Below are positions 7,657-15,855 of a stretch of 35,493 nucleotides of DNA, in pieces. The stretch lies in the NCBI GenBank assembly GCA_001780035.1, contig MFEY01000005.1:4861-40353 (forward strand), read 5' to 3'. Numbering within the stretch: the stretch's first letter is position 1; each line of letters opens with the position of its first letter. The position numbers were made by a program, and so were the translations under genes. Below the pieces are notes generated by a model, which was given only the letters and a program-made list of their open reading frames with translations, was not told the origin of the DNA and did no database searches. Source of the DNA: Candidatus Doudnabacteria bacterium RIFCSPHIGHO2_12_FULL_48_16. GTDB lineage: Bacteria; Patescibacteriota; Doudnabacteria; UBA920; O2-02-FULL-48-8.

Positions 7657-8796
7657 ATGAGCGAATTCTTACAAAAAATATTTGGCAACCAAGAAGTGGA
7701 TGATCAGCCATTTCCAGAAGTTCCGCCGCATACTCATGACGGACAGAATTCACCGTTGCTCGCGCCTTCTTCAATCGATTCAGTGCAGATCAAAACAGGA
7801 GCGATCGGAACCCTGGCCCTGGCTGACGATTCGGTCAGCTCGGCAAAAATAATTGATCAGGCCATCCTCACTGAGCATCTCGACGCACTAGCGGTTACTG
7901 AGCAGAAACTTGCGAATGCTGCGGTGGCCACGGCCAAGATAAAGAACGGAGCAGTCAATGCATCAAAGCTCATTCAAACCGAAGCTGTAGTCACGCTTTC
8001 AGCGCAGATTGATGATGCGGTAATTATTAGCGCACATATCGGCACTGGAGTGATCCAAAATGCTCATCTGGGGAACGCTATCGTGACGAACGCAAAAATA
8101 GTAGATGCCACGATTCAGTCCGCAAAGATCGGAGATGCCCAGATCACTACGGCCAAAATTGCGGATGCAAATATCACTTCTGCGAAGATTGGACTTGCAG
8201 AAGTGAAGAACGCAAATATTGAAAACTTAGCTGTAACAGCCGCGAAGATTCAAGATGCCACGATTACTAATGCCAAGATCGCCAATGCCACAATTGATAA
8301 TGCAAAAATCGCAAATGTGGCTGCGGACAAGATCACGGCAGGGGTAATCAATCTGACATCAACCGGATACCTAGGGACTCCATACGGCGGAATACGTATC
8401 GGTTACTTGCGCACCATCGGCGGTACTCCGATCTATGGCTTGCAAGCCGGACCAGGGCACGGACTAATGCTTGACGACGGCGTACACGGATACGCGCGAA
8501 TGTGGGTGGATGATTCAGGAAATCGGCCGCTTGTCATCGACACAACTGCTAATGATCGAATTTTCTTCAAGGCAGCAAGCGGAAACGACATCCTTCGCTT
8601 ATATGGAAATAATGCGATCAGCGGAGGTTTTGTCGATGTTCAGACTTCGTTTCGGATTGGAACCAACGAGCCGAGCAGTCCCTCAAACGGGGAGATGTAT
8701 TACGACCCAAGTCCCTCAGGAATGGGAGCAGGCGGCAGGCTCATGATTTACAACGGATTCAGTTGGCACGGGGTCGCATGGTATGACGACATCTAA
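7657..8796 (+). CDS. Phage tail fibre protein with tandem A-K-I repeats
   Basis: A 379-residue fibre. Residues about 40-225 consist of roughly 15-18-residue repeats with the core (D/N)A-x-I-(T/D)-x-AKI, the pattern of trimeric beta-helical or coiled shafts in phage fibres. The N-terminus (PFPEVPPHTHDGQNSPLLAPSSI) is a typical attachment segment. Residues about 230-379 form a Gly-rich head that ends in a 'G-x-MYYDPSPSGMGAGGRLMIYNG-x-W' motif often found at fibre tips. It should bind the host surface. A 46-base gap with an AAGGTCGA box follows. Confidence 0.75.
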   Translation: MSEFLQKIFGNQEVDDQPFPEVPPHTHDGQNSPLLAPSSIDSVQIKTGAIGTLALADDSVSSAKIIDQAILTEHLDALAVTEQKLANAAVATAKIKNGAVNASKLIQTEAVVTLSAQIDDAVIISAHIGTGVIQNAHLGNAIVTNAKIVDATIQSAKIGDAQITTAKIADANITSAKIGLAEVKNANIENLAVTAAKIQDATITNAKIANATIDNAKIANVAADKITAGVINLTSTGYLGTPYGGIRIGYLRTIGGTPIYGLQAGPGHGLMLDDGVHGYARMWVDDSGNRPLVIDTTANDRIFFKAASGNDILRLYGNNAISGGFVDVQTSFRIGTNEPSSPSNGEMYYDPSPSGMGAGGRLMIYNGFSWHGVAWYDDI

Positions 8797-8798
8797 AA

Positions 8799-8815
8799 AA
8801 TAAAGGTCGAATATT
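8799..8815 (+). promoter_or_regulatory. AAGGTCGA box 5, upstream of the 71-residue ORF
   Basis: AATA (8799-8802) and TATT (8812-8815) can close a nine-base loop AAGGTCGAA. The core starts 40 bases before the ATG at 8843. The four-pair stem is weak by itself; the support comes from the repeated placement and loop sequence. Confidence 0.5.
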
Positions 8816-8842
8816 CAGCAAATTAATCACTTAAAAATTCCC

Positions 8843-9058
8843 ATGTTCACAAAAAAAATTAACAAAGAAGACTTAGAAGAAATACGTAAACGACAAGAAA
8901 TGATCCATCAGTACAAACTGATAGCCCAGGCTCTTGAGGCTCAGAAACAACAGTACATCATCAGTCGCTTTCCGAAGTACGGTCTTGATCCGAGCAGACA
9001 ATATGACATCGATCTCAAAACGGGAAGGATCACAGAAAATAAAAATCCCAGAATATAA
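8843..9058 (+). CDS. Small charged hypothetical phage protein
   Basis: A 71-residue protein, unrecognised. The first 45 residues form one long amphipathic helix rich in Lys, Glu and Gln (KKINKEDLEEIRKRQEM...LEAQKQQ), followed by a short extended tail ending in TENKNPRI. It has no membrane segment. It begins 46 bases after the fibre stop, with an AAGGTCGA box at -40, and ends five bases before the next coiled-coil gene. It may be a fibre chaperone or a small virion protein; the sequence does not decide. Confidence 0.55.
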   Translation: MFTKKINKEDLEEIRKRQEMIHQYKLIAQALEAQKQQYIISRFPKYGLDPSRQYDIDLKTGRITENKNPRI

Positions 9059-9063
9059 ATTTT

Positions 9064-10176
9064 ATGGCAAACAACAGCGCAACAAACATAGACTGGAATG
9101 AGTTTCGCCGACAATTTGAGCAATTCGGCAAAAGCTCCAAGTCACCGGCTTCCTCGCCGGATCAGACCGGCAATCCCGCTGGCTATGATTTGTCGTCGCT
9201 TCAAACTCAGATTGGCACTGCCCAACAAAAGCTCGATAGCGCGCAGGGCGCACTGAAAAATTACTACACCACCCGATACGATCAAGAGTACAGCACTCAA
9301 GGTTTAGGAGAAATGAAAAACAAGATCGCAAACCTAGACTCCAGGATCGCTACCGAAAAAGGAACACGCGATGAATCAATCAGTAAGACCCGGCGCAATC
9401 CGTACTATTCTGCAGCCACGATTACCGGAGAGTCCTCCGAGATTGAACGGCTGGCCAACTCCACAATCAATAATTACGTGGATGAGCGAAATAGTTTGGC
9501 GGGCCAATACAACACAACTCTCGATGAAGTGACGAAAAAAGTAGCTGCAGAGACGGGAGAAAAAGAGCGCGAGGTAGACGAACTCAAATATAATCTGGCC
9601 AATCTGACAAAGCAATTAGGCGACTACAAAGACACACTTCGCACCGAGTTAGATCATGAAAGCGACGAGCAGCACTGGGAGATGGAGTTCATGCTTAAGC
9701 TCCAGGAAGCCGACCAGCGGGCAAAAGAAGCCTCTAACGGCGGAGGTGGCAATAGTACGGCCGGTGAGCGATTTTCTGCCCGAATAGGGCAGGGTTTGGA
9801 GCCTGACCCATCCCTAAGAGCTACGGCCGAACGTTTGATCAGCCAAGGGATCGATGATCCAACTCGTCTTGGCTATAGCGGTGATCTGGCCGTTCAGCTT
9901 GAATCTGAAATTGCATACTTGCGAAAACAGTCGCCAGAAAAAGCATCAGCTCCGGCCAAAGCATCAGGCACGACCGCCGAGAGTACTTTTCGGCGAGAAG
10001 TCCGCGACGCATGGAAAGAAGGATATAACGCTGAACAGCTGAAGCAGGTTTATGGAAGCGTCCAGTTCACTGACTCAAAAAAGTCCGCAGCTGAAATAAT
10101 TGATGACGAATGGCGAATTAAAACCGCGGGAGGCGTCGGTGGATTCCTCGGACGACTCTTCCGTATTGGAGTCTAA
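9064..10176 (+). CDS. Coiled-coil phage protein, likely internal virion or ejection component
   Basis: A 370-residue protein dominated by coiled coil: residues about 45-125 and 150-225 show heptads with Gln, Lys and Glu. A Gly-rich hinge (GGGGN, about 227-231) precedes a helical C-terminal part that ends in a short hydrophobic Gly/Leu segment (GGVGGFLGRLFRIGV). It lies just before the giant internal-virion-type protein, where short-tailed phages usually keep their ejected inner proteins. No catalytic motif was found. The C-terminal amphipathic segment could touch membrane. The role is inferred from position. Confidence 0.5.
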   Translation: MANNSATNIDWNEFRRQFEQFGKSSKSPASSPDQTGNPAGYDLSSLQTQIGTAQQKLDSAQGALKNYYTTRYDQEYSTQGLGEMKNKIANLDSRIATEKGTRDESISKTRRNPYYSAATITGESSEIERLANSTINNYVDERNSLAGQYNTTLDEVTKKVAAETGEKEREVDELKYNLANLTKQLGDYKDTLRTELDHESDEQHWEMEFMLKLQEADQRAKEASNGGGGNSTAGERFSARIGQGLEPDPSLRATAERLISQGIDDPTRLGYSGDLAVQLESEIAYLRKQSPEKASAPAKASGTTAESTFRREVRDAWKEGYNAEQLKQVYGSVQFTDSKKSAAEIIDDEWRIKTAGGVGGFLGRLFRIGV

Positions 10177-10183
10177 AACTACT

Positions 10184-13100
10184 ATGAATTTCTGGAACAA
10201 AATAACATCACCATTTAAGAAAGCAGCCGAGAAAACAAAAAAGACTATCGGCGACTTTTTCGCACCTGTCCCTGACCAAGTACGCGTGCGTGACTTTGTG
10301 CGGGAACTGCCGGGAGCAACAAAGACAGTCGGAACAGCGGTCTTGAATTTTGGTAAAGATGTTCTTCGTGCTCCCAATCGCGCAGCGGCTTCGGCGATGC
10401 TCTCGCTTCAGAATCAAAAAGAATTTATACCCGGTACAGGAGTGGCTCCGAAGCTAGAAAAGTTCCTTATGGGCGATAAGCCTATTAAGGATATTCGCGG
10501 GACCGGAGAAGAAACAATTAAAACATTTGGCGGCGGCGAGAAAGCTTCAAAGAAGTATGGACTGCCATTAGGTTTTGCGTTGACCGCACTTGATATCGTT
10601 CCCGGCATCCCGAAGAAAAAAATAGCCGAAGAACTCGGCGAACAACTCATTAAAAGATACGGCGATGACGTCGCTAAACTGATTGTTGAAAAAGGCGGGA
10701 AGAAACTTGCTGAGCAAGCAATTAAAGAAGGTGGAGAAAAACTCGTAGAAAAGGCTGGCATCGTGATTGCCAAAGAAATGAAACCGATCACCGAGGCTGT
10801 AAAGACTGCGGAAGAAGTTATTAAATCAGTGAAACCAGTCAACTATTTCGAGAAAGAAGGGCGCAATTTGATGGAATTTGAAAATGCCGATCTATCCCTG
10901 CCTGAGCTCAAACGAAAATTAGAAATAGCGATTGAAGGCAAAGAGGATGGTGGGTTATTGACCTTGATTAAAAAAGACATACAAACGAGAGAATCCGAAC
11001 TTATAGATCTTGAAAAAAATCTTTACCACGGCACTACGAAAGAAAATGCCGAATCCATACTGAAGAACGGAATAGACACGAATCTTAATAAAAAAGGATT
11101 TGCGGAAGCGCCCGACTCTTTCTACGTTGCGCCTACAGTTCAGGAAGCCTCGATGTACGGTGACGCAATCTTACGAGTCGAACCTACGCAGAAAGTAAAG
11201 ACACTGAGTGTATCGAGCGAAGAATGGGCAAAGACAATTGGCAAATCAAAAAATGCACAAGAATCAAAACTCGCCCGCGACGAACTTCGTAAGCGAGGAT
11301 ATGACGCTGTCCATTACGGCGATGAGGTTGAAATACTCAACCCCGAAAAATTCAAAGTAACCGGGCCACGCAACCTTACCTCAAATGCTGAAGAAGCAAT
11401 CGAAACCATTAATTCCAAAGGCCACCCAGTAATAAAGGCGGGAAAGAAAGTGGCACCGCCAAAACCGAGAGCGGATGAGCTTAAACCTCCGCCTCCAACA
11501 CCTCCTCGCATAACGACTGAAGTGCCGTTATCTGGAGTCCCGGATTCCCCAAAGGGAAGTGCTTTGGAAGCCATCGATGGCATGGTTGGAAAAACGAGCA
11601 CACCAAAAAATTTGATCGAGTGGATAAAAGGCGCACCAAAAAAATTCACCGAAGCATTCAGTGATCGCTTTGCACCAATCAAACGGTTCGAGGAAATGGT
11701 GAGCGACATGGCCGGAAAGCCCATCGATATTAACTCAAGTGCATACACCGCGGCGCGAATGTACGCGGGACGCATGGGGACGGTGGAGTCTTTCTTAAAC
11801 GATCTACAAAAAGTCATCTCACCATTAAGAAAAGAACGCGCCGACTTCACGCGCTTTGTTTTGTCGCGTCGGGCTCTTGAACGAGCCGAGCGCGGATTCG
11901 CCAATCCTGCGGGAGTCACGGCTGATACCGCAAAACAAGCAATGGATGAGCTGAAAACAAAAGTTGGTCCCGGCATCTTCAAGCAATTCGAAGCGGCAGA
12001 ACAAGCGATACAAAAATGGGCGGACGAAGCAATTCTCAAACCGGCTGCAGAATCAGGACTCATATCGAAACAGGCATACAGTTCGATCGTAGCAAAAAAT
12101 AAACACTGGATTCCTTTTCAAGTCCTTGATTATTTACCAGACTCCGCATTTGTGGACAGTTTGCCGAAAGGCGGCGAGATCTTCTCGGTAAGCAAGCAGG
12201 GCATAGTAAGAGGACTTGAAGGCACAGAGAAAATAATCCGCGATCCGTTCGAGGCCATCATCGACAAACTATCCAATGCGGTAAATCTTGCCAAGCGCAA
12301 CGACGTAGCCCGCAAGCTCATCAACATCCGTGAGGTGTTGCCGGAAGCCAAAGAGCTTATACAGCCGTTGGCTAAAGATGCGCGCGTGCCGAAAGGTTGG
12401 GGTTCCATCAGCGTATTCGTGGATGGAAAGAACACGAAATGGGTTGTGCTCGAAGAACTCTCTTGGGCGATGCATCAGATGAACGAGGTCGAAGCTGGCA
12501 TACTGGGAAACTTTGTAAAGTTCACTTCCGGTGCATTCAGGAAAGGAGCGACCACACTATATATACCGTTCTCGCTTTCCAACGCCGTGCGTGATGCACA
12601 GATGGCAGTCATGACTTCGAAGTACGGATTCAATCCGGCCGACTGGGTCAGTGGCTTTGCCCAGGGTCTCAAGGGGGCATTCGGCTGGGATTCAAAACTG
12701 CTTGAAGAATTCAGTCGCAACGGCGGAGGTTTCGGCGGATTTATTCAGGGGGCACGCGAGATCAGCGGCGTAAAAAAACAACTGTTTGAACCCGCATGGT
12801 GGAAGCGAACCAAAGCAGTCGTTAATCCCTTCAACCTTATAAGCAATTTTGCTGAAGCCATAGAGCTCGCGCCTCGCCTTGGAGTGTACAAGCGCGCGCT
12901 GAAGGGGGGAGCAACCGGCTTCGAGGCAGCATTTGAAGCCCGCAACGCTACGATCGATTTTGCCAAAGCCGGTCAAGAGATGCGAATCATAAATATGTGG
13001 GTGCCATTTGTGAATGCGCGATGGCAGGCACTGCTCAACACGGCCCGCGTGTTTAAAGAAAGTCCCGTCAAAGCCTCGGCAAAAGCGGGCGCATTGATCG

Positions 13101-14167
13101 TTGCGCCAGGCGTGACGACATACTTCTGGAACTCTCTGAATTTTCCAGACCTCTATGAAGACGTGCCTCGCTGGATCAAAGACACCTATTTCCCAATCAT
13201 TGTCGGTGAAGAAAAGGATGAGCAAGGCAATCGCGTGCCTAAGATGGTGTTGATTCCAAAAGGCGATGTCGGGCAGATCTTCTATAACCCGATCGAGTAC
13301 GCCCTCGACTATGTCCGCAAAGGCGAGCCGAGCAACTTCAGCAAGCTCGCATTGGAATGGATGAGTCAACTGGCTCCGATCCCATTCACGCGTGATGGAG
13401 AGCTATCCGTGACCCAATTCCTTTCCGGAGCGATGCCTCCGATTCTGCGTACTCCAATAGAACTTGCTACGAATCAATCATTCTTCACCGGAGGCCCGAT
13501 TGTTCCTAGACGCCTCGAACAAGTTTCGCCAACCGAGCAGTACGACGAAAAAACACCGCAGGCGGCGGTGGTCGTAGGTCGAGCGCTCGGTGTCTCGCCA
13601 ATGAAGATGGCCTATGGGCTTGGCGGCCTCCTCGGAGGTTTCGGCCGTGAAGCAATAGACCCGGCAAAAATTCTGCAAAGCACCGCCAGCCGATTCTACC
13701 GATCCGCCGGAGGCGAGAAGCGAAATCAAGCATGGAATCTGAAGGACGAAGCGGTGGTTGGATACAGCACCGCGCGCGAGCAGGCTAAGCGGGCGATTGA
13801 GGAGAACGATATAAAAACTGCGACGGCAATCATTGAAAACTGGAACGCATCAGCGGAAAAGATATTGCCGGACATCCTGCCATACCTCGCTCAAGATGAT
13901 CCGCAAGAAGCGCAAAAAATAAGTTCGTCGGTGACATTTCAGCCGCAAGACATTGCCCGGCTGCAAAGGTCGGTCTACGACGAACAAGTCGGGGAAGCGG
14001 AACGGAAAGGAACAACGACCCAGCTTAATCCGAAGCTGACGAAAGACAGTCTCCGCTCAATTCGCACTGCTAAAGAAGACCCGCTCGCAACGATCGGACA
14101 AATGTTCCCGACTGAGGAACTTCAGCAGACAGACCTGAAGCAGATGAGGCAGGGATTACGGCAATGA
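10184..14167 (+). CDS. Giant internal virion-type protein with an ADP-ribosyltransferase-like segment
   Basis: The ATG at 10184 is chosen because it lies seven bases after the previous stop and opens MNFWNKITSPFKKA; earlier in-frame starts would overlap the upstream gene. The product has about 1,327 residues. Residues about 278-380 look like an ART fold: YHGTT (281-285), a strand-helix SFYVAPTVQEASMYG (312-326) and a closing VEILNPEKF. A Pro-rich linker follows (about 420-450). The helical region after residue 700, with IPFSLSNAVRDAQMAV, resembles large polyvalent-protein-associated domains (LPD38-like) of ejected phage proteins. It probably enters the cell with the DNA; ART activity is unproven. 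Confidence 0.65.
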   Translation: MNFWNKITSPFKKAAEKTKKTIGDFFAPVPDQVRVRDFVRELPGATKTVGTAVLNFGKDVLRAPNRAAASAMLSLQNQKEFIPGTGVAPKLEKFLMGDKPIKDIRGTGEETIKTFGGGEKASKKYGLPLGFALTALDIVPGIPKKKIAEELGEQLIKRYGDDVAKLIVEKGGKKLAEQAIKEGGEKLVEKAGIVIAKEMKPITEAVKTAEEVIKSVKPVNYFEKEGRNLMEFENADLSLPELKRKLEIAIEGKEDGGLLTLIKKDIQTRESELIDLEKNLYHGTTKENAESILKNGIDTNLNKKGFAEAPDSFYVAPTVQEASMYGDAILRVEPTQKVKTLSVSSEEWAKTIGKSKNAQESKLARDELRKRGYDAVHYGDEVEILNPEKFKVTGPRNLTSNAEEAIETINSKGHPVIKAGKKVAPPKPRADELKPPPPTPPRITTEVPLSGVPDSPKGSALEAIDGMVGKTSTPKNLIEWIKGAPKKFTEAFSDRFAPIKRFEEMVSDMAGKPIDINSSAYTAARMYAGRMGTVESFLNDLQKVISPLRKERADFTRFVLSRRALERAERGFANPAGVTADTAKQAMDELKTKVGPGIFKQFEAAEQAIQKWADEAILKPAAESGLISKQAYSSIVAKNKHWIPFQVLDYLPDSAFVDSLPKGGEIFSVSKQGIVRGLEGTEKIIRDPFEAIIDKLSNAVNLAKRNDVARKLINIREVLPEAKELIQPLAKDARVPKGWGSISVFVDGKNTKWVVLEELSWAMHQMNEVEAGILGNFVKFTSGAFRKGATTLYIPFSLSNAVRDAQMAVMTSKYGFNPADWVSGFAQGLKGAFGWDSKLLEEFSRNGGGFGGFIQGAREISGVKKQLFEPAWWKRTKAVVNPFNLISNFAEAIELAPRLGVYKRALKGGATGFEAAFEARNATIDFAKAGQEMRIINMWVPFVNARWQALLNTARVFKESPVKASAKAGALIVAPGVTTYFWNSLNFPDLYEDVPRWIKDTYFPIIVGEEKDEQGNRVPKMVLIPKGDVGQIFYNPIEYALDYVRKGEPSNFSKLALEWMSQLAPIPFTRDGELSVTQFLSGAMPPILRTPIELATNQSFFTGGPIVPRRLEQVSPTEQYDEKTPQAAVVVGRALGVSPMKMAYGLGGLLGGFGREAIDPAKILQSTASRFYRSAGGEKRNQAWNLKDEAVVGYSTAREQAKRAIEENDIKTATAIIENWNASAEKILPDILPYLAQDDPQEAQKISSSVTFQPQDIARLQRSVYDEQVGEAERKGTTTQLNPKLTKDSLRSIRTAKEDPLATIGQMFPTEELQQTDLKQMRQGLRQ

Positions 14168-14329
14168 AGGCTTCGGCTCAATTTGCTGGCGCATTTCCCG
14201 GAGTTTGTCTGACTGAACAGCATCTCGCACCATCGGGCCGAAATTCAACCATAGATAAAGCCCGATGCCGAGACTCACCATCGCAAGCACCGCGACTAGC
14301 GCAAATAATCTTTTTTGAGCTGTAGACAT
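14156..14329 (-). CDS. Small single-span membrane protein on the opposite strand
   Basis: A 57-residue frame reading MSTAQKRLFALVAVLAMVSL at its start. It has a positive N-terminus, one clear transmembrane segment (about residues 8-30) and a charged amphipathic tail ending in PKPSLP. AAGGG lies about five bases before its ATG. It converges on and overlaps the last 12 bases of the giant gene and sits beside the lysis cassette. It is the only plausible minus-strand gene in the phage block. It could be a spanin-like or superinfection-type membrane protein, or a chance frame. It looks more protein-like than the competing plus-strand frame. Confidence 0.42.
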   Translation of the reverse strand: MSTAQKRLFALVAVLAMVSLGIGLYLWLNFGPMVRDAVQSDKLREMRQQIEPKPSLP

Positions 14330-14376
14330 AGACCCTTGTGTTGTAGCTTACACTCGGCTCAAAAAGCAAATCCGTT

Positions 14377-14604
14377 ATGGAACACCCAAATTACCAAAAC
14401 CAAATACAGGACAAGAGGCTCGACAACCTCGAAAAAAGCGTCGACGAGATCAAGAACAACCATCTGCCCCACATCGATGGGAAACTGACGCGGGTAGGCA
14501 CCGATGTCGATTGGCTCAAACGGTTTTTCTGGATTGTCGCTACAGCCTCGGTCGGCGGGCTTATCGCGGCCTTGCTCAACTTACTAATTACCCTTAATAA
14601 ATAA
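14377..14604 (+). CDS. Holin-like protein with N-terminal coiled coil and one membrane span
   Basis: A 75-residue protein. Residues 1-48 are a charged amphipathic helix (QDKRLDNLEKSVDEIKNN). Residues about 50-72 form one hydrophobic span (FFWIVATASVGGLIAALLNLLI), ending with Asn-Lys. This layout resembles XhlA-type and similar phage lysis accessory proteins. It is four bases upstream of the amidase endolysin, and a second small membrane protein follows that gene, so it is likely the holin or holin partner. The amidase has no signal peptide and would need such a pore. Confidence 0.65.
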   Translation: MEHPNYQNQIQDKRLDNLEKSVDEIKNNHLPHIDGKLTRVGTDVDWLKRFFWIVATASVGGLIAALLNLLITLNK

Positions 14605-14608
14605 CGCC

Positions 14609-15184
14609 ATGAATATCATTCAAAAAAAGTCTCCCAACTTCTGGGCCGGGCGCAAAGGTTATCGACCAGAAGGAGTGGTCATTCACATTATGGACGGCAC
14701 GCTCGTCGGCACCGATTCGTGGTTCGCAAATCCAGCTTCGTTAGTGAGCTCGCACTACGGCATCGGACGAACCGGTGAAGTCCATCAGTATGTGAAAGAA
14801 GAAGATACTGCCTGGCATGCAGGCAGGGTAGATGCGGCGGTCTGGAAACTTATAAAGCCGAACATTAATCCCAATCTTTATACGGTTGGTATCGAACATG
14901 AGGGAAAGCCGGATGATGTTTGGACAGATGCAATGAAGCAGTCCAGCGCAGAACTCATCCGCGATATTTGCCAACGATGGCAGATACCGATTGACCGCAA
15001 TCACATCGTCGGCCACTTCGAGATATTTTCGAAGAAGCCGAATTGCCCGGCGAGCAATAAGAAAATAATCGACGAACTTGTCGCACTGGCCGGTGGTCAG
15101 CAAACATCACATCCTTCGCAGGTCGAAGAAGGAGTGAGAAAAATTGAAGAAGGACTCGCACAAATAAAAAATTCCCTAAAATAA
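14609..15184 (+). CDS. Endolysin, N-acetylmuramoyl-L-alanine amidase
   Basis: A 191-residue Amidase_2-family enzyme. Likely zinc ligands are His26 (VVIHIMDG), His136 (GHFEIF) and Cys146 (PNCP), with the family motifs SSHYGIGRTGEVHQYV (about 47-62) and TVGIEHEG (about 92-99). It cleaves the amide bond between N-acetylmuramic acid and the stem peptide at the end of infection. There is no signal peptide and no separate wall-binding domain; the last 25 residues are a charged helix (VEEGVRKIEEGLAQIKNSLK). It lies between two small membrane-protein genes with gaps of four and two bases, a compact lysis cassette. Confidence 0.88.
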   Translation: MNIIQKKSPNFWAGRKGYRPEGVVIHIMDGTLVGTDSWFANPASLVSSHYGIGRTGEVHQYVKEEDTAWHAGRVDAAVWKLIKPNINPNLYTVGIEHEGKPDDVWTDAMKQSSAELIRDICQRWQIPIDRNHIVGHFEIFSKKPNCPASNKKIIDELVALAGGQQTSHPSQVEEGVRKIEEGLAQIKNSLK

Positions 15185-15186
15185 AT

Positions 15187-15363
15187 ATGGAAATTATTAA
15201 ATCCGCGAGCAAAGTTGTATTCGTCCTGATGGCCCTGGCAACGATCGGCGCGCTCTTCTTGGGCAAAATTTCAGGCGATCAATTCTTGCTTCTCGCTGGA
15301 ATGGCTTTCTCGTTCTACTTTTCCAACAAAGGAGATACGACTCAGCCGTTCGCAGGAAAATAA
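15187..15363 (+). CDS. Small two-span holin-like membrane protein
   Basis: A 58-residue protein starting two bases after the endolysin stop. Residues about 9-27 (KVVFVLMALATIGALFLGK) and 31-46 (DQFLLLAGMAFSFYFS) are hydrophobic spans separated by a short Gly-Lys turn; the tail is short and polar. Size and layout suit a class II holin. It is the last gene of the operon, and a strong intrinsic terminator begins about 15 bases after its stop. It probably acts with the upstream one-span protein to release the endolysin. Confidence 0.65.
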   Translation: MEIIKSASKVVFVLMALATIGALFLGKISGDQFLLLAGMAFSFYFSNKGDTTQPFAGK

Positions 15364-15377
15364 AGTCGAAAACTTAT

Positions 15378-15410
15378 CAAAAGCCCGGCGTCGCACCGGG
15401 CTTTTGTGTT
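15378..15410 (+). terminator. Strong intrinsic terminator of the phage structural/lysis operon
   Basis: CAAAAGCCCGG (15378-15388) and CCGGGCTTTTG (15396-15406) form a perfect 11-pair stem with a seven-base loop, followed by TGTTTT. An imperfect box-like AAAGTCGAA precedes it at 15362-15370. It closes the run of plus-strand structural genes. Confidence 0.85.
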
Positions 15411-15517
15411 TTAATTGGTCTGACAAATAAAAATATAAGGAAAAGATAAAGGTTCAAGCGATCAAAAATCTGGACTTGTCTGACAACGACTTATAAAATT
15501 CAATTACTATAGCAATC

Positions 15518-15600
15518 GTGTTTGACTTCCTTGGCGCGAAGGAATATCTTTCCGTTTGGCATAGCGGTAGACTGGTGTCGACTGGTCTCTCGTCAAACAC
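15518..15600 (+). ncRNA. Foldable element with two alternative stems
   Basis: GTGTTTGAC (15518-15526) pairs perfectly with GTCAAACAC (15592-15600). Inside, TTCCTT/AAGGAA (15527-15532 and 15539-15544) forms a hairpin. GTTTGGC (15554-15560) can also pair with GTCAAAC, offering an alternative fold. The ten-base tandem GACTGGTGTC/GACTGGTCTC lies at 15570-15589. It could be a small RNA or recombinase/regulator binding DNA; it is not a recognisable tRNA. Confidence 0.4.
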
Positions 15601-15649
15601 ATTAACTTAAAAATACCTATCTCATTGTTCCTGAAAAGGATCAATCGGC

Positions 15650-15855
15650 CGCAAGGTCGAGGATGCGACACAATGGGGTTCGACAGATTGCCGCATAAGA
15701 GCTAAAATTGCTCTGCATGTTCATGTGCCGGGGATACCCGGATAACACGCGATCATGCGCGCCTTGCAAGGCGCTTCGCGTCCCGATCGCTGACTTCGGT
15801 CTGCGGACGGAAACGGCACGAACCCACCACGAGTCGCATCCTGGTGGGTTTCGTG
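15650..15855 (+). ncRNA. Structured leader-like region ending at the integrase start
   Basis: Pairings seen: GGATGCGAC (15661-15669) with GTCGCATCC (15833-15841); AGAGC/GCTCT (15698-15702, 15710-15714); GTGCCG/CGGCAC (15725-15730, 15814-15819); GCGATC/GATCGC (15749-15754, 15785-15790) enclosing the perfect palindrome GCGCCTTGCAAGGCGC (15759-15774). A rival hairpin pairs 15817-15829 with 15842-15855, one base bulged. Its 12-base loop contains the 3' strand of the outer stem, so the two folds compete or form a pseudoknot. An AAGGTCGA box abuts the 5' end. I could not match it to tmRNA, riboswitch or intron consensus. Confidence 0.45.
15677..15690 (+). repeat. Direct repeat, left copy (candidate attachment site)
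   Basis: GGTTCGACAGATTG here and GGTTCGACAGACTG at 21577-21590 differ at one base, and AATGG precedes both (with two extra Gs here). Between them lie the integrase, HTH, Schlafen-type and restriction genes. The match is short and could be chance. Confidence 0.35.

Noticed and set aside
7780-8340. Diversity-generating retroelement target in the tail fibre
   Set aside because: No reverse transcriptase or template repeat in the window; the repeats are ordinary fibre-shaft repeats.
14164-14325. Plus-strand 53-codon frame overlapping the giant gene stop as ATGA
   Set aside because: The product looks random and the opposite strand encodes a better membrane protein over the same bases.
15554-15600. 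tRNA gene suggested by a seven-pair GTTTGGC/GTCAAAC stem and AGCGGTAG
   Set aside because: Only about 45 bases are enclosed; no anticodon arm or T-loop is present.
15661-15841. tmRNA gene suggested by GGTTCGACAG near a stem-forming 5' end
   Set aside because: No T-arm, no CCA end and no plausible tag peptide at the other side; only the short motif matches.
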